A DNA stretch of 64,000 bases from JAAYCI01 sp964370045 (GTDB lineage: Bacteria; Bacillota; Clostridia; Oscillospirales; Ruminococcaceae): positions 1 through 64,000 of the forward strand of contig CAYJGZ010000011.1 in NCBI GenBank assembly GCA_964370045.1, in the 5' to 3' direction. A program made the translations under genes and the position numbers. Within the stretch, counting starts at the first letter, position 1. Every line of letters starts with the position of its first letter. The notes beneath the pieces are model-generated. The model did no database searches and was not told where the DNA came from. It saw nothing but the letters and a program-made list of their open reading frames with translations. Positions 1 to 7,987 of the stretch are shown piece by piece.

Positions 1-54
1 AGCGCCACCTTGCCAAGGTGGAGGTAGCGAGTTCGAGCCTCGTAAGCCGCTCCA
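1..54 (+). tRNA. tRNA-Gly(GCC), 5' end outside window
   Basis: The first 54 bases hold the 3' part of a tRNA. A 5-bp anticodon stem (CCACC/GGTGG) encloses the loop TTGCCAA, which places GCC at the anticodon and so reads glycine codons. A T-arm with the usual TTCGAGC loop follows, then the 3' acceptor strand AAGCCGC, a discriminator T and an encoded CCA. The D-arm and 5' acceptor strand lie before the window, so the gene is partial here by position and not by damage. Confidence 0.93.
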
Positions 55-60
55 AACAAA

Positions 61-91
61 GCCCCTCGGGGCAATACCGCACTTAGTGCGG
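61..91 (+). repeat. Two small hairpins in the tRNA spacer, one resembling a MITE end
   Basis: The spacer between the tRNA genes holds GCCC-CTCG-GGGC (61-72) followed by a 6-bp hairpin CCGCAC-TTA-GTGCGG (77-91). Bases 70-82 (GGCAATACCGCAC) match 13 of 13 bases of the right terminal repeat, read inward, of the MITE-like element at 40811-40934. This may be a relic of that element or a processing hairpin; the match is short and could be chance. Confidence 0.35.
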
Positions 92-95
92 GCAT

Positions 96-170
96 GGTGC
101 CGTCGCCAAGTGGTAAGGCCCGGGTCTGCAAAACCCGTATTCGGCAGTTCAAATCTGCCCGGCACCTCCA
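96..170 (+). tRNA. tRNA-Cys(GCA)
   Basis: This is a complete 75-nt cloverleaf. The acceptor strands GGTGCCG and CGGCACC pair fully and are followed by T and an encoded CCA. The anticodon stem CGGGT/ACCCG encloses CTGCAAA, which puts GCA in the anticodon and decodes cysteine UGC/UGU codons. The T-loop is TTCAAAT. It sits 41 bp after tRNA-Gly on the same strand, so the two are probably one transcript that ends at the terminator near 195. Confidence 0.96.
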
Positions 171-194
171 CAATGCGCGATGAGCGCGCAAGAG

Positions 195-232
195 CACCTC
201 TGCCTTCGGGGCGGGGGTGTTTTCTGCTTTTT
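195..232 (+). terminator. Intrinsic terminator of the tRNA transcript
   Basis: A 10-bp stem (CACCTCTGCC with GGCGGGGGTG, two G-U pairs) closes a short TTCGG loop and is followed by TTTT and a further T-rich stretch. It lies 24 bp after tRNA-Cys and before radA, so it most likely ends the tRNA transcript. Confidence 0.8.
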
Positions 233-293
233 AGGGAATGGTAAAAAAAGCTAATTTTAAGTTGGGCAATAAGATTAAAAGTACGGAAAAACC

Positions 294-328
294 GGCATAT
301 CCCCCCGTCAAAGGCGGGGGGATATGCC
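294..328. repeat. Perfect 14-bp inverted repeat upstream of radA
   Basis: The arms at 294-307 (GGCATATCCCCCCG) and 315-328 are exact reverse complements around a 7-base loop (TCAAAGG). No T-run follows on the plus strand, so it does not look like a standard terminator. It lies 73 bp before the radA start in a stretch with no gene, and may be a leader hairpin or a protein-binding site. Confidence 0.7.
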
Positions 329-400
329 AAAAACTCAACATACTCTTTTGTCCACACTCTTTTTGGGGAAATATCTCACACACAGAATGGGGGATGCATA

Positions 401-1783
401 GTGGCAAAGTTAAAAACCGTTTATATATGTTCAAGCTGTGGGGAGGTCTCCCAGCGATGGATGGGCAAGTGCGTCTCCTGTGGGGAGTGGAACACGCTGG
501 TGGAGGATGTGGAGCTGCAAAAAGCACCCGTCGGCGTGGGCGCTTCAAAATCCGCCAAAAGCCCCGCCGTGGGCATGGCAACGGCGCTCAAACTTTCTAA
601 AATTGACACAGACGAGCAGGATAGCCGCATTGTCACAGGCATTAAGGAGCTGGACAGAGTCTTGGGCGGCGGTGTGGTGCTGGGAAGCCTTGTCCTTTTG
701 GGCGGCGAGCCGGGTGCGGGAAAGTCCACCATGCTGTTGCAGCTGAGCGCTATGGTAGCACGTACGCACGACGTTTTGTACGTGACAGGGGAGGAATCCA
801 CCCGTCAGATTAAGCTGCGCTCTCAGCGCCTACGCATAAGCGAGGAGCGCATATGCGTGGCCGCCGAAAGCCACATGGAAAAAATTATTGCGCTGGTGGA
901 GCAGACAAAACCGGGGCTTGTGGTGATAGACTCCATCCAAACGATGTACACCTCCGAAATCACAAACACACCCGGCAGTGTCTCGCAGGTAAAGGCGTGC
1001 ACTTCGTTGCTACTTGACATGGCTAAAAATAATGAAATACCGATATTTATTGTAGGGCATGTGAACAAGGACGGCGCAATAGCAGGCCCTAAAGTAATGG
1101 AGCATATTGTGGACACGGTGCTGTACTTTGAGGGTGATAGGTCGATTGCGTACAGGATACTGCGTGCGACGAAAAACCGCTACGGCTCTACCAACGAAAT
1201 AGGCATGTTCGATATGACAAGCACAGGTCTAATGCCCATCGACAATCCGTCCGAGATGCTGTTGAAGGGGCGTGCTGTGGGTGTGAGTGGCAACTGTGTG
1301 GGGTGCATATTGGAGGGCACGCGCCCGATTTTGGCGGACATTCAGGCGCTTGTAACAAAGACTAACTTCGGCACGCCTCGCAGGGCCGCCTCGGGCATGG
1401 ACTTAGGCCGTACAAACCTTTTGCTTGCCGTAATGGAAAAGCGAGCGGAGTATTTTTTTGGTAGCCTTGATGTGTACATAAACGTGGTTGGCGGCCTGCA
1501 ATTAAACGAAACAGCGTGTGATTTACCGCTGTGCCTCTCTATTATATCCAGCCTTACGGACAAAGCTGTCCCCGAGGATGTGCTTGCGGTGGGCGAGGTG
1601 GGGCTTGGAGGCGAGGTGCGCAGTGTGCCGTATCTTGACGCACGCCTTAAAGAGGCGGAGCGCATCGGATTTTCACGGGCTATTGTGCCGGCAAACAGCC
1701 TTCGCAACATGGAGCTGCAAAATTTCAAAAAGCTAAAAATTACGGCCGTGCCCGACTTGCGCAGAGCGATTGCGGCGCTGTAA
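401..1783 (+). CDS. radA: DNA repair protein RadA
   Basis: RadA is a RecA-related ATPase that promotes branch migration of recombination intermediates and DNA repair. The 460-residue length is normal for the family. Residues 10-27 form the C4 zinc finger (CxxC, ten residues, CxxC). Walker A lies at about 101-109 (GGEPGAGKS), a Walker B-like strand LVVIDSIQ at about 170, the RadA-specific KNRYGS motif near 250, and the Lon-protease-like domain fills the C-terminal third. The start is GTG at 401 behind a GGGGG ribosome site; the reading frame has no other sensible start before the zinc finger. It is the first gene after the tRNA terminator and appears to stand alone. Confidence 0.97.
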   Translation: MAKLKTVYICSSCGEVSQRWMGKCVSCGEWNTLVEDVELQKAPVGVGASKSAKSPAVGMATALKLSKIDTDEQDSRIVTGIKELDRVLGGGVVLGSLVLLGGEPGAGKSTMLLQLSAMVARTHDVLYVTGEESTRQIKLRSQRLRISEERICVAAESHMEKIIALVEQTKPGLVVIDSIQTMYTSEITNTPGSVSQVKACTSLLLDMAKNNEIPIFIVGHVNKDGAIAGPKVMEHIVDTVLYFEGDRSIAYRILRATKNRYGSTNEIGMFDMTSTGLMPIDNPSEMLLKGRAVGVSGNCVGCILEGTRPILADIQALVTKTNFGTPRRAASGMDLGRTNLLLAVMEKRAEYFFGSLDVYINVVGGLQLNETACDLPLCLSIISSLTDKAVPEDVLAVGEVGLGGEVRSVPYLDARLKEAERIGFSRAIVPANSLRNMELQNFKKLKITAVPDLRRAIAAL

Positions 1784-1810
1784 AACAGCTTGTAGCACGA
1801 AATAGATATG

Positions 1811-1873
1811 TGTCGCAGTACATTAAAAGTTTCTTGTATAGTCTTATATATAATAGAAGAGTGTACTGCGACA
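1811..1873. repeat. Spaced perfect 12-bp inverted repeat
   Basis: TGTCGCAGTACA at 1811-1822 returns as its exact reverse complement at 1862-1873, with 39 AT-rich bases between. It lies just upstream of the -35 box at 1884 that should drive the recombinase gene. It could be a paired operator, a transcript hairpin after radA, or recombination arms. No terminator-like T-run follows either arm. Confidence 0.6.
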
Positions 1874-1883
1874 TGTGTAAGGT

Positions 1884-1912
1884 TTGCATTTATTTGGTGA
1901 ATATAGTATACT
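1884..1912 (+). promoter_or_regulatory. Sigma-A promoter for the recombinase gene
   Basis: TTGCAT at 1884-1889 and TATACT at 1907-1912 are 17 bp apart. Transcription would start near 1919, giving a leader of about 208 nt before the chosen start codon at 2127; that leader contains the palindrome at 1991-2020. Confidence 0.7.
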
Positions 1913-1990
1913 TATAAAGTAGTGGGCAGTAGCTTAGCAGCACAACTTTTGCAAACTAAATAGGTGAGGTTCTCTTTTTTTGAGATATAC

Positions 1991-2020
1991 AATTTCGCTA
2001 AATAGGAATTTAGCGAAATT
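1991..2020. repeat. Perfect 13-bp palindrome in the recombinase leader
   Basis: AATTTCGCTAAAT (1991-2003) and ATTTAGCGAAATT (2008-2020) are exact reverse complements around AGGA. Arms of 11 to 13 bp around a short core are the form of many tyrosine-recombinase sites and of dimeric repressor operators. It lies in the predicted leader of the xer-like gene, so self-regulation or a recombination site are both possible; neither is shown by the sequence alone. Confidence 0.65.
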
Positions 2021-2126
2021 GAGGGGAGTGTTTTACACTGGTTTTGCAAAATACGTATATTTTAGCTATCACCGCCAAGCTAATCATATTCACGGCGGCC
2101 ATCACTTTATTACACGAGGTAAGTTT

Positions 2127-3194
2127 ATGAGCACCTACTTAAATCCGCACAAGGAAAAAAAGCAAAACAACTTTGCCGATTGTCCAAAGCTTGTGATTGA
2201 ATTTCTCAATTATGCGCGCAGCATACGTGGCTTATCTCCGACAACGGTAAACGCATATTATGTTGACCTTCGCACCTTCTTCAAGTATTTGGCAAAGGCA
2301 CGTGGATTTGCCTCTGCGGATATGCCGTGCGAAAAAGTTCCCATAGATGCGCTGGACATCGACTTTATACAAAAAATAAGCAAAAGTGAAATATATGACT
2401 ACTTATATTATGTCACGTCCGAGCGTAATAATACCGCCACAACACGTTCACGCAAGCTGTCGTCACTAAAGAGCTTTTTCAAGTACATGACAAGCAGTGC
2501 GTCACATATAAAAAACAACCCGGTGGCAGACGTGGAAATAGCCGCAAAGCAAAAGCGACTGCCTAAGTATTTGACATTGGATGAAAGCATAACATTGTTA
2601 AACAATATACAAAGTGATTTTTATGAGCGTGATTACTGCATGATAACGTTGTTTTTGAACTGTGGCCTGCGTGTGTCCGAGCTTGTGGGACTGAATACCA
2701 CGGATATAAATATAAACAGCGCCACGATGCGTGTTATCGGCAAAGGCAATAAAGAACGTATAGTTTACCTAAATTCCGCCTGTATAGAGGCACTGCAAGC
2801 ACTACTGGTGCAAAATGAAAAAATAAAAAATCCACATGACGCACGTGCGCTCTTTTTAAGCAAAAAAACAAAAAAAAGGCTTTCCATACGTCGTGTACAG
2901 CAGCTTGTAAACAGATTCTTTGAGCTGGCAGAACTTAGTGAAAAAGGATACTCCGTGCACAAATTACGACATACAGCCGCAACATTATTGTATCAGCACG
3001 GCAATGTTGACCTGCTATCCATAAAGGAAATATTGGGGCACGTGGACGTGTCCACAACTCAAATTTACACTCACTTGGATACAGACAGGCTGAAAAATGC
3101 GGCATCTGCCTCCCCACTGGCAGGCCAAACCGTACGCAAGAAGGCAAAAAAATCTGCGTTACCACTGGAGGATAACACCGATGAAGATGAATAA
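2127..3194 (+). CDS. Tyrosine recombinase of the XerC/XerD type
   Basis: The protein belongs to the site-specific tyrosine recombinases that resolve chromosome dimers or move elements. Numbering from ATG 2127 (355 aa), the N-terminal SAM-like core-binding domain spans about 20-125 and the catalytic domain about 145-325. All catalytic residues are present: R182 (CGLRVSEL), K206, H278 and R281 (HKLRHT), H305 (LGH) and the nucleophile Y314 (QIYTH). An open frame runs upstream to a TTG at 1980, but 2127 has a GAGGT site and gives the usual family N-terminus. It is longer than the typical 300 aa because of short polar tails at both ends, the last one acidic. The gene stands alone, flanked by inverted repeats, so whether it is the housekeeping Xer protein or an element-borne enzyme is open. 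Confidence 0.9.
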   Translation: MSTYLNPHKEKKQNNFADCPKLVIEFLNYARSIRGLSPTTVNAYYVDLRTFFKYLAKARGFASADMPCEKVPIDALDIDFIQKISKSEIYDYLYYVTSERNNTATTRSRKLSSLKSFFKYMTSSASHIKNNPVADVEIAAKQKRLPKYLTLDESITLLNNIQSDFYERDYCMITLFLNCGLRVSELVGLNTTDININSATMRVIGKGNKERIVYLNSACIEALQALLVQNEKIKNPHDARALFLSKKTKKRLSIRRVQQLVNRFFELAELSEKGYSVHKLRHTAATLLYQHGNVDLLSIKEILGHVDVSTTQIYTHLDTDRLKNAASASPLAGQTVRKKAKKSALPLEDNTDEDE

Positions 3195-3320
3195 CGAAGG
3201 AAATTAGAAACGCACAGCTTTGAAAAAGCATGAAAACACAGGCAAACCTGTGACATTGCTTAATTATTGCATCCGCTAAAAGCATAACAAGCTCACATTT
3301 ATAAACTACTTAGTAAAAAT

Positions 3321-3398
3321 AAAATCACGTTAAATCGATTTAATTTAGTGTAAAGCAATTTAACATTACACTAAAAAACAAAGATTTAACGTGGTTTT
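3321..3398. terminator. Long nested hairpin, probable bidirectional terminator
   Basis: An outer pair, AAAATCACGTTAAATC (3321-3336) with GATTTAACGTGGTTTT (3383-3398), encloses an inner perfect 10-bp pair TTTAGTGTAA/TTACACTAAA (3344-3353 and 3366-3375). A-runs on one side and T-runs on the other suit termination in both directions between the convergent recombinase and scfB genes. The two-tier form is unusual for a simple terminator. Confidence 0.65.
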
Positions 3399-3439
3399 TC
3401 ATAATAGTTCATATACTGCTGTTTTTACAGAAAAATCAT

Positions 3440-4807
3440 CTACCCCACAGCTTTTGCAATTTGCAGTGCAATAGCGTACTCAAGTCTTATTTTTTCCAGC
3501 TCGCAGGATAATTCGTGCGGCTTTAGAATGTCGCCACGCAGGCTGTGGTTATTTGCGTTACATCCGCCGCTACAGTAATATTTGCACCAGCATTCCGCAC
3601 ACTCAACCTTATTTAGAAGGTGTGCGGCGGCAAACGCTTCCTTCATCTGCGGCTGTGTGATTCCCTCGTACACTGTGCCCATTACAAAGCTTTCGTCTCC
3701 CACAAACTGATGGCATGGGTACAAATCCCCCTCGGGAGTTACCGCAAGATATTCGTTTCCGCACCCACAGCCTTTAAGCCGCTTTATCGCACAAGGCCCT
3801 GCGCTGAAATCCAGCATAAAGTGGAAAAAGTTAAACTGCCGCTCCCCTGCCTTGTGCGCTGAAATCATACGCTGTAAAAGCCTTTTATAGCTTTGAGAAA
3901 TAGCTTCAATGTCGCTTTTGCGAATGGTGTAGTCGTCCTTTTCGGGGCCAACCACCGGCTCTACCGAAATTTGCTCAAAGCCTAAATTGAACATTTCCAG
4001 CACATCTGCATCAAAGTCGGTGTTGTGGCGAGTGTACGTTCCACGCACATAGTATTCCTTATCCCCTCGCCCGGCAATCAGCTGTTGATACTTTGGCACT
4101 ATTTCATCATAGCAGCTGCCACCACCGGGAATTTTGCGCATATCATCATTTATTTGCTTTCGTCCATCCAAAGATAGTACAACGTTGCTCATTTCTTCGT
4201 TTATATATGCGATGTTGTTGCTATTTAGCGCTATACCGTTGGTTGTAAGTGTAAACCTAAAACGCTTGTCAGCTATTTTTTCGCGTGACCTCGCATAATC
4301 CACCGTGCTTTTAACTACATCAAAGTTCATCAGCGGCTCTCCGCCGAAAAAATCCACCTCAAGGTTGTGTCTTGAGCCGCTCGCCTCTATTAAAAGGTCT
4401 ATCGCTTTGTGTGCTACCTCAGCACTCATCAGGGTGCGCTTTCCGCCAAAGTTGCCTGTGGAGGCAAAGCAGTAACGACATCGTAGGTTGCAATCGTGTG
4501 CAATATGCAGGCACATCGCCTTTACCGGTGCAATACCTAACTTATCAATATGCTTTGAGTAGTCGGCAACACTGTACAGCGTACCCTGTGCAACAAGCTC
4601 CGAAAGCTCCCCAAACGTAGCTAATGTCACATTTTTTCCGTGTTTTTCATACAATTTCAAAGGCTCCTGCGCCATTGTTCCGTTGCGTAGCTCCTGCTCT
4701 GTAACAGTGTTCAAAACATCATATGCGGCGCTATCCAAAAGATGAACCGCACCGCTTTCCACATCCAGCGCAACAAAATATCCCACGCACTCAAAGGTGT
4801 GTATCAA
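3440..4807 (-). CDS. scfB: SCIFF peptide maturase, radical SAM/SPASM
   Basis: This enzyme family (CteB type) installs thioether cross-links in the SCIFF peptide. Counting from TTG at 4807 (455 aa), residues 1-80 form the N-terminal region that in relatives binds the precursor. The radical SAM cluster motif is C106-x3-C110-x2-C113, followed by FFGGEP near 150. The C-terminal SPASM part carries two groups of cysteines (GCGCG, PCHQF, then CAECWCKYYCSGGC) for two auxiliary iron-sulfur clusters. An upstream ATG at 4900 would lengthen the protein, but that stretch overlaps the hairpin at 4874-4906 and lacks family likeness, while TTG 4807 has GGAGG eight bases before it. It follows scfA on the minus strand. 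The fit to the family is strong; cross-link sites cannot be read from sequence. Confidence 0.94.
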   Translation of the reverse strand: MIHTFECVGYFVALDVESGAVHLLDSAAYDVLNTVTEQELRNGTMAQEPLKLYEKHGKNVTLATFGELSELVAQGTLYSVADYSKHIDKLGIAPVKAMCLHIAHDCNLRCRYCFASTGNFGGKRTLMSAEVAHKAIDLLIEASGSRHNLEVDFFGGEPLMNFDVVKSTVDYARSREKIADKRFRFTLTTNGIALNSNNIAYINEEMSNVVLSLDGRKQINDDMRKIPGGGSCYDEIVPKYQQLIAGRGDKEYYVRGTYTRHNTDFDADVLEMFNLGFEQISVEPVVGPEKDDYTIRKSDIEAISQSYKRLLQRMISAHKAGERQFNFFHFMLDFSAGPCAIKRLKGCGCGNEYLAVTPEGDLYPCHQFVGDESFVMGTVYEGITQPQMKEAFAAAHLLNKVECAECWCKYYCSGGCNANNHSLRGDILKPHELSCELEKIRLEYAIALQIAKAVG

Positions 4808-4873
4808 TGTGTCTGCCTCCACTTTTTTGATGATTTTGTTTTTGCAAAGTTTTGCATAGTATTTAGAGCCATG

Positions 4874-4906
4874 CAAAAACAAGAGGCGGCAGGATACCAC
4901 CTCTTG
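4874..4906 (-). terminator. Hairpin attenuator between scfA and scfB
   Basis: In the minus-strand transcript CAAGAGGUGG pairs with CCGCCUCUUG (ten pairs, one U-G) around UAUCCUG and is followed by UUUUUG. It lies 41 bp after the scfA stop and before the scfB start, so partial termination here would give more peptide mRNA than enzyme mRNA. Confidence 0.78.
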
Positions 4907-4947
4907 TCATTTAGCTTAGATATTTAGTGAAAGCCACCAAGAAAAAA

Positions 4948-5097
4948 TTACTCTTTGTTGGGGTTTTCACATTTTTGGTTTGCCACGGTGCAGGAAGTTT
5001 TGCAGGCGCTTTGGCAGGATGTTTGGCACTCGCCACAGCCGCCCTCACATGCGCTCTCAGTCAGGTTAGTCGTGTTGATGGTTTTAACATGTTGCAT
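4948..5097 (-). CDS. scfA: SCIFF RiPP precursor peptide
   Basis: The 49-residue peptide is the substrate of the adjacent scfB maturase. It has the conserved SCIFF leader (KTINTTNL) and the cysteine-rich core CGECQTSCQSACKTSC followed by TVANQKC. Cysteines fall at 17, 21, 24, 28, 32, 36 and 43; the last six form the name-giving six-cysteine block. The ATG at 5097 is preceded by GGGAGGG, which decides against the upstream in-frame ATG at 5136. It lies between yajC and scfB, the usual place in Clostridia. The final product and its role are not known from sequence; the near-universal spread of the family in Clostridia argues for a core function. Confidence 0.95.
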   Translation of the reverse strand: MQHVKTINTTNLTESACEGGCGECQTSCQSACKTSCTVANQKCENPNKE

Positions 5098-5154
5098 AAG
5101 AATAAACCCTCCCGTCATAAAATATGTTTCAATCATATTGTTTTGTGTTACAGG

Positions 5155-5547
5155 CTACTCGCTATCAGAGGACTTCTTTTCGGGCTTGTTTGCGGGTGTT
5201 GCAGCAGCTGCCTCCGGCTCGGTTTCGAGTGTCAGCTTGTTCACATCCTGAATGGACCAACGCTTAAAGCGCATACGAGAGCGCTCGCCTGCGGTCTCAA
5301 TAACAAATGTGTCCTCCTTTATGCTGACAACACGGCCGATGATGCCGCCAATAGTGGTCACTTCATCTCCCACTTCAATAGAGTTTCGCAGCTCTGTTGC
5401 CTTCTTTTCTCTCTTTTTCTGGGGGCGAATCATGAAAAAGTAAAGAGCCACAACCATAAGAACCATGACAACAATCATGATATAGTTGCTACCGGCCGCC
5501 GCTTGCGCCTCGGCGGTTGTTGCAGTGTTTAGTGCAGAAAATAGCAT
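5155..5547 (-). CDS. yajC: Preprotein translocase accessory subunit YajC
   Basis: YajC is a single-pass membrane protein that works with the SecDF part of the Sec translocon. The 130-residue product has a short outside N-terminus, one hydrophobic segment at about 22-42 and the family signature FFMIRPQKKREK just after it. The soluble domain contains the conserved GDEVTTIGGIIGRV segment. The C-terminal 25 residues are Ala/Pro/Glu/Lys-rich and variable in the family. It is transcribed in the order queA, tgt, yajC, scfA, scfB, and the adjacency to the SCIFF genes is a recurrent clostridial arrangement. Confidence 0.95.
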   Translation of the reverse strand: MLFSALNTATTAEAQAAAGSNYIMIVVMVLMVVALYFFMIRPQKKREKKATELRNSIEVGDEVTTIGGIIGRVVSIKEDTFVIETAGERSRMRFKRWSIQDVNKLTLETEPEAAAATPANKPEKKSSDSE

Positions 5548-5699
5548 TGTCGTTCCTCCTCGAATTATTACATTATCTCATTATAGCAAAACACCTGCGC
5601 TACATGCAAGTGATTTCACAGCTTTATCAAAAGTTTAGCGGTATTTTTTTGCAAAATATGTTGTGGATGTAAGCGTGTAAATTTTGGTAGCATGTAGAC

Positions 5700-6830
5700 T
5701 TATATGCGTTTGTTTAGCGTATCGACATTGTTTTTGTAAAAAAGCTCAAATGTGTCATTTTGCAACGCATCACGAATTTTTTTCATAAGTGCGTTGTAAA
5801 AATACAGATTGTGCATCACGGCAAGGCGCTTGCCCAGTGCCTCCTCAGCTTTTTGTAGATGGCGCAGGTAGGAGCGTGAAAAGTTTTTGCACACGGGACA
5901 CTCACACTCAGGGTCGATAGCCTGCTCGTCTCTAACATATTTTGCGTTGTTTATATTGATGACGCCCTGCCATGTGAAGAGGTGTCCGTGGCGAGCGTTG
6001 CGGCTGGGCATCACGCAGTCGAACAGGTCAACACCACGTCTTACGGCCTCCAAGATATTGCTGGGCGTACCCACTCCCATAAGGTAGCGGGGCTTATCTG
6101 TGGGCATAAATGGTTGTACCTGCGATATAATATGGTACATCACCTCGGCAGGCTCCCCCACTGCAAGCCCTCCTATTGCGTATCCGTCCAGCTCCAGTTG
6201 AGCTAATTCCTTCATGTTTTCTATGCGCAAATCATCATAAATAGCTCCTTGATTTATGCCGAAAAGCATCTGCTTTGGGTTTATCGCTTGCTCTTCTCTT
6301 TTGAGGCGCTTCAGTTCATCCATACATCTTTTTAGCCATCGAATAGTAAGCGCACTGCTCTTTTTTGCGTAGCTATGTTCTGCCGGGTTTTGAACACACT
6401 CGTCAAACGCCATCGCAACGGTAGAGCCTAAGTTTGCCTGAATACGCATACTGTCCTCCGGCCGCATAAAGATAGCACGGCCGTCTATGTGCGAATTGAA
6501 GCGGACGCCTTCTTCGGATATTTTGCGCAGCTTCGCCAAACTAAACACCTGGAAGCCGCCAGAATCGGTGAGGATAGGCCCTTGCCACCCTGTAAATTTA
6601 TGCAAGCCCCCCATGTCCGACACAACTTCATCTCCCGGACGCAGATGCAAGTGATACGTATTACACAGCATCACCTGACACCCTATATCCGCAAGGTCAA
6701 GCGCAGACAAGCCGCCCTTAATAGCGGCCGCCGTCGCTACATTCATAAATGCAGGGGTGTGAACATCGCCGTGCACTGTGCTGAACTTTCCAAGGCGTGC
6801 CGTGCCCTCTGTTTTTAGTAGTGTATACAT
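5700..6830 (-). CDS. tgt: Queuine (preQ1) tRNA-ribosyltransferase
   Basis: Tgt exchanges the wobble guanine of GUN-anticodon tRNAs for preQ1, the first tRNA-bound step of queuosine synthesis. The 376-residue length is typical. DSGGFQVFS near residue 90 carries the general Asp; GGLAVGEP and the nucleophile region FDCVMPSRNARHG near 265-280 are intact. The zinc site CxCxxC (CECPVC) plus a downstream His lies near 310-345. It follows queA by 66 bp on the same strand, so the two successive queuosine enzymes are coexpressed. yajC lies next downstream after about 150 bp without a gene. Confidence 0.97.
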   Translation of the reverse strand: MYTLLKTEGTARLGKFSTVHGDVHTPAFMNVATAAAIKGGLSALDLADIGCQVMLCNTYHLHLRPGDEVVSDMGGLHKFTGWQGPILTDSGGFQVFSLAKLRKISEEGVRFNSHIDGRAIFMRPEDSMRIQANLGSTVAMAFDECVQNPAEHSYAKKSSALTIRWLKRCMDELKRLKREEQAINPKQMLFGINQGAIYDDLRIENMKELAQLELDGYAIGGLAVGEPAEVMYHIISQVQPFMPTDKPRYLMGVGTPSNILEAVRRGVDLFDCVMPSRNARHGHLFTWQGVININNAKYVRDEQAIDPECECPVCKNFSRSYLRHLQKAEEALGKRLAVMHNLYFYNALMKKIRDALQNDTFELFYKNNVDTLNKRI

Positions 6831-6896
6831 GGCATTTTCCTTTGCTTGTAAAATATTTCGGCGTGAAGACTTGTGTAAAACAGTGCAGTAATCACA

Positions 6897-7925
6897 CTAT
6901 ATTATAAGCATTGCATCCCCAAAACTGAAAAATCTGTACTTTTCTTTCACTGCATGGTGATACGCTGCCATGGTGTTTTCCCGTCCGCAAAACGCTGACA
7001 CAAGCATTATAAGCGTGCTCTCGGGAAGGTGAAAGTTGGTTATCAGTCCGTCAATCACCTTGAAATTATACCCCGGGTATATAAAAATGTTAGTGTTAGC
7101 GGTTTTGCTTTGCAACGCACCCGTCTCTTGTGCCGCAGATTCCAGCGCCCGACAGCTGGTAGTGCCCACCGCAATAACACGTCCTCCCGATGATTTTGTT
7201 CGTTCAATCGCACATCTTGTCTCATCGCTCAGCGTGTACCATTCACTGTGCATGGTGTGCTCCTCAATCTGCTCTGCCTGCACCGGCCGAAATGTACCCA
7301 ACCCTACGTGCAATGTCAGCTCTGCAATCCCCACTCCTTTTTCGTCAAGTGCATCAAAAAGTGTCTGCGTAAAGTGTAGGCCTGCTGTGGGTGCGGCGGC
7401 ACTTCCGAGGTGCTTTGCGTATACTGTCTGGTAGTCCTCGTTGTTTTTTAGCCTTTCTTTTATATATGGCGGCAGTGGCATACTGCCGAATTGTTCTAAT
7501 TTTTCGTGTAATGAGCTTGAATCATGCTTAAACTGCACTATTTTTTGCCCCTCAGGCAAATCCTCCACAACGTGAGCAGTAAGTGTGCCATCTCCAAAAA
7601 CAAGCTGCGTGCCTGCCTTCATACGCTTTGCGGGACGAGCAAGACAGCACCATACGTTCAGCTCTTGCTGACGCAACAGCAGCAGCTCGCACACTCCGCC
7701 TGTTTCGGGCTTGTGGCCTATGAGCCTTGAGGGTAACACACGGGTATTGTTCAGCACCAAAAGGTCTCCCTTTTGCAGCAATGACGGAAGATTACAAAAC
7801 GTACGGTCGTGTAATTTTCCACTGGCTTTGTCCATGTGCAAAAGACGTGATGCATCTCTTGGGCAAGCAGGGCTTTGGGCGATAAGCTCTTGTGGTAGTT
7901 CATAGTAAAAGTCGCTTCTCTTCAT
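6897..7925 (-). CDS. queA: tRNA preQ1(34) S-adenosylmethionine ribosyltransferase-isomerase
   Basis: QueA transfers and isomerises the ribosyl group of S-adenosylmethionine to preQ1-tRNA to give epoxyqueuosine. The 342-residue protein starts with the family pattern SDFYYELPQELIAQ and keeps RDASRLL, LNNTRVLPSRL, the APTAGLHFT motif and the C-terminal NFHLPESTL block. The start ATG at 7925 is divergent from the lysine riboswitch promoter, which begins 19 bp away. It heads the queA-tgt-yajC-scfA-scfB series. Confidence 0.97.
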   Translation of the reverse strand: MKRSDFYYELPQELIAQSPACPRDASRLLHMDKASGKLHDRTFCNLPSLLQKGDLLVLNNTRVLPSRLIGHKPETGGVCELLLLRQQELNVWCCLARPAKRMKAGTQLVFGDGTLTAHVVEDLPEGQKIVQFKHDSSSLHEKLEQFGSMPLPPYIKERLKNNEDYQTVYAKHLGSAAAPTAGLHFTQTLFDALDEKGVGIAELTLHVGLGTFRPVQAEQIEEHTMHSEWYTLSDETRCAIERTKSSGGRVIAVGTTSCRALESAAQETGALQSKTANTNIFIYPGYNFKVIDGLITNFHLPESTLIMLVSAFCGRENTMAAYHHAVKEKYRFFSFGDAMLII

Positions 7926-7943
7926 TAAAAGTGCCTCTCCAAC

Positions 7944-7972
7944 TTGACATTTAGGGGTGTAAATGATATATT
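7944..7972 (+). promoter_or_regulatory. Sigma-A promoter of the lysine operon
   Basis: TTGACA (7944-7949) and TATATT (7967-7972) are separated by 17 bp. The start would lie near 7979, about ten bases before the riboswitch P1 stem. Confidence 0.85.
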
Positions 7973-7987
7973 TGTGTAGATAGAATT

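Noticed and set aside
1980..2126. N-terminal extension of the recombinase from a TTG at 1980
   Set aside because: The stretch contains the palindrome at 1991-2020, has no ribosome site and no likeness to the family; ATG 2127 has GAGGT before it.
4927..5532. 201-codon plus-strand frame opposite yajC and scfA
   Set aside because: It is the antisense of two well-supported genes and has no ribosome site or family likeness.
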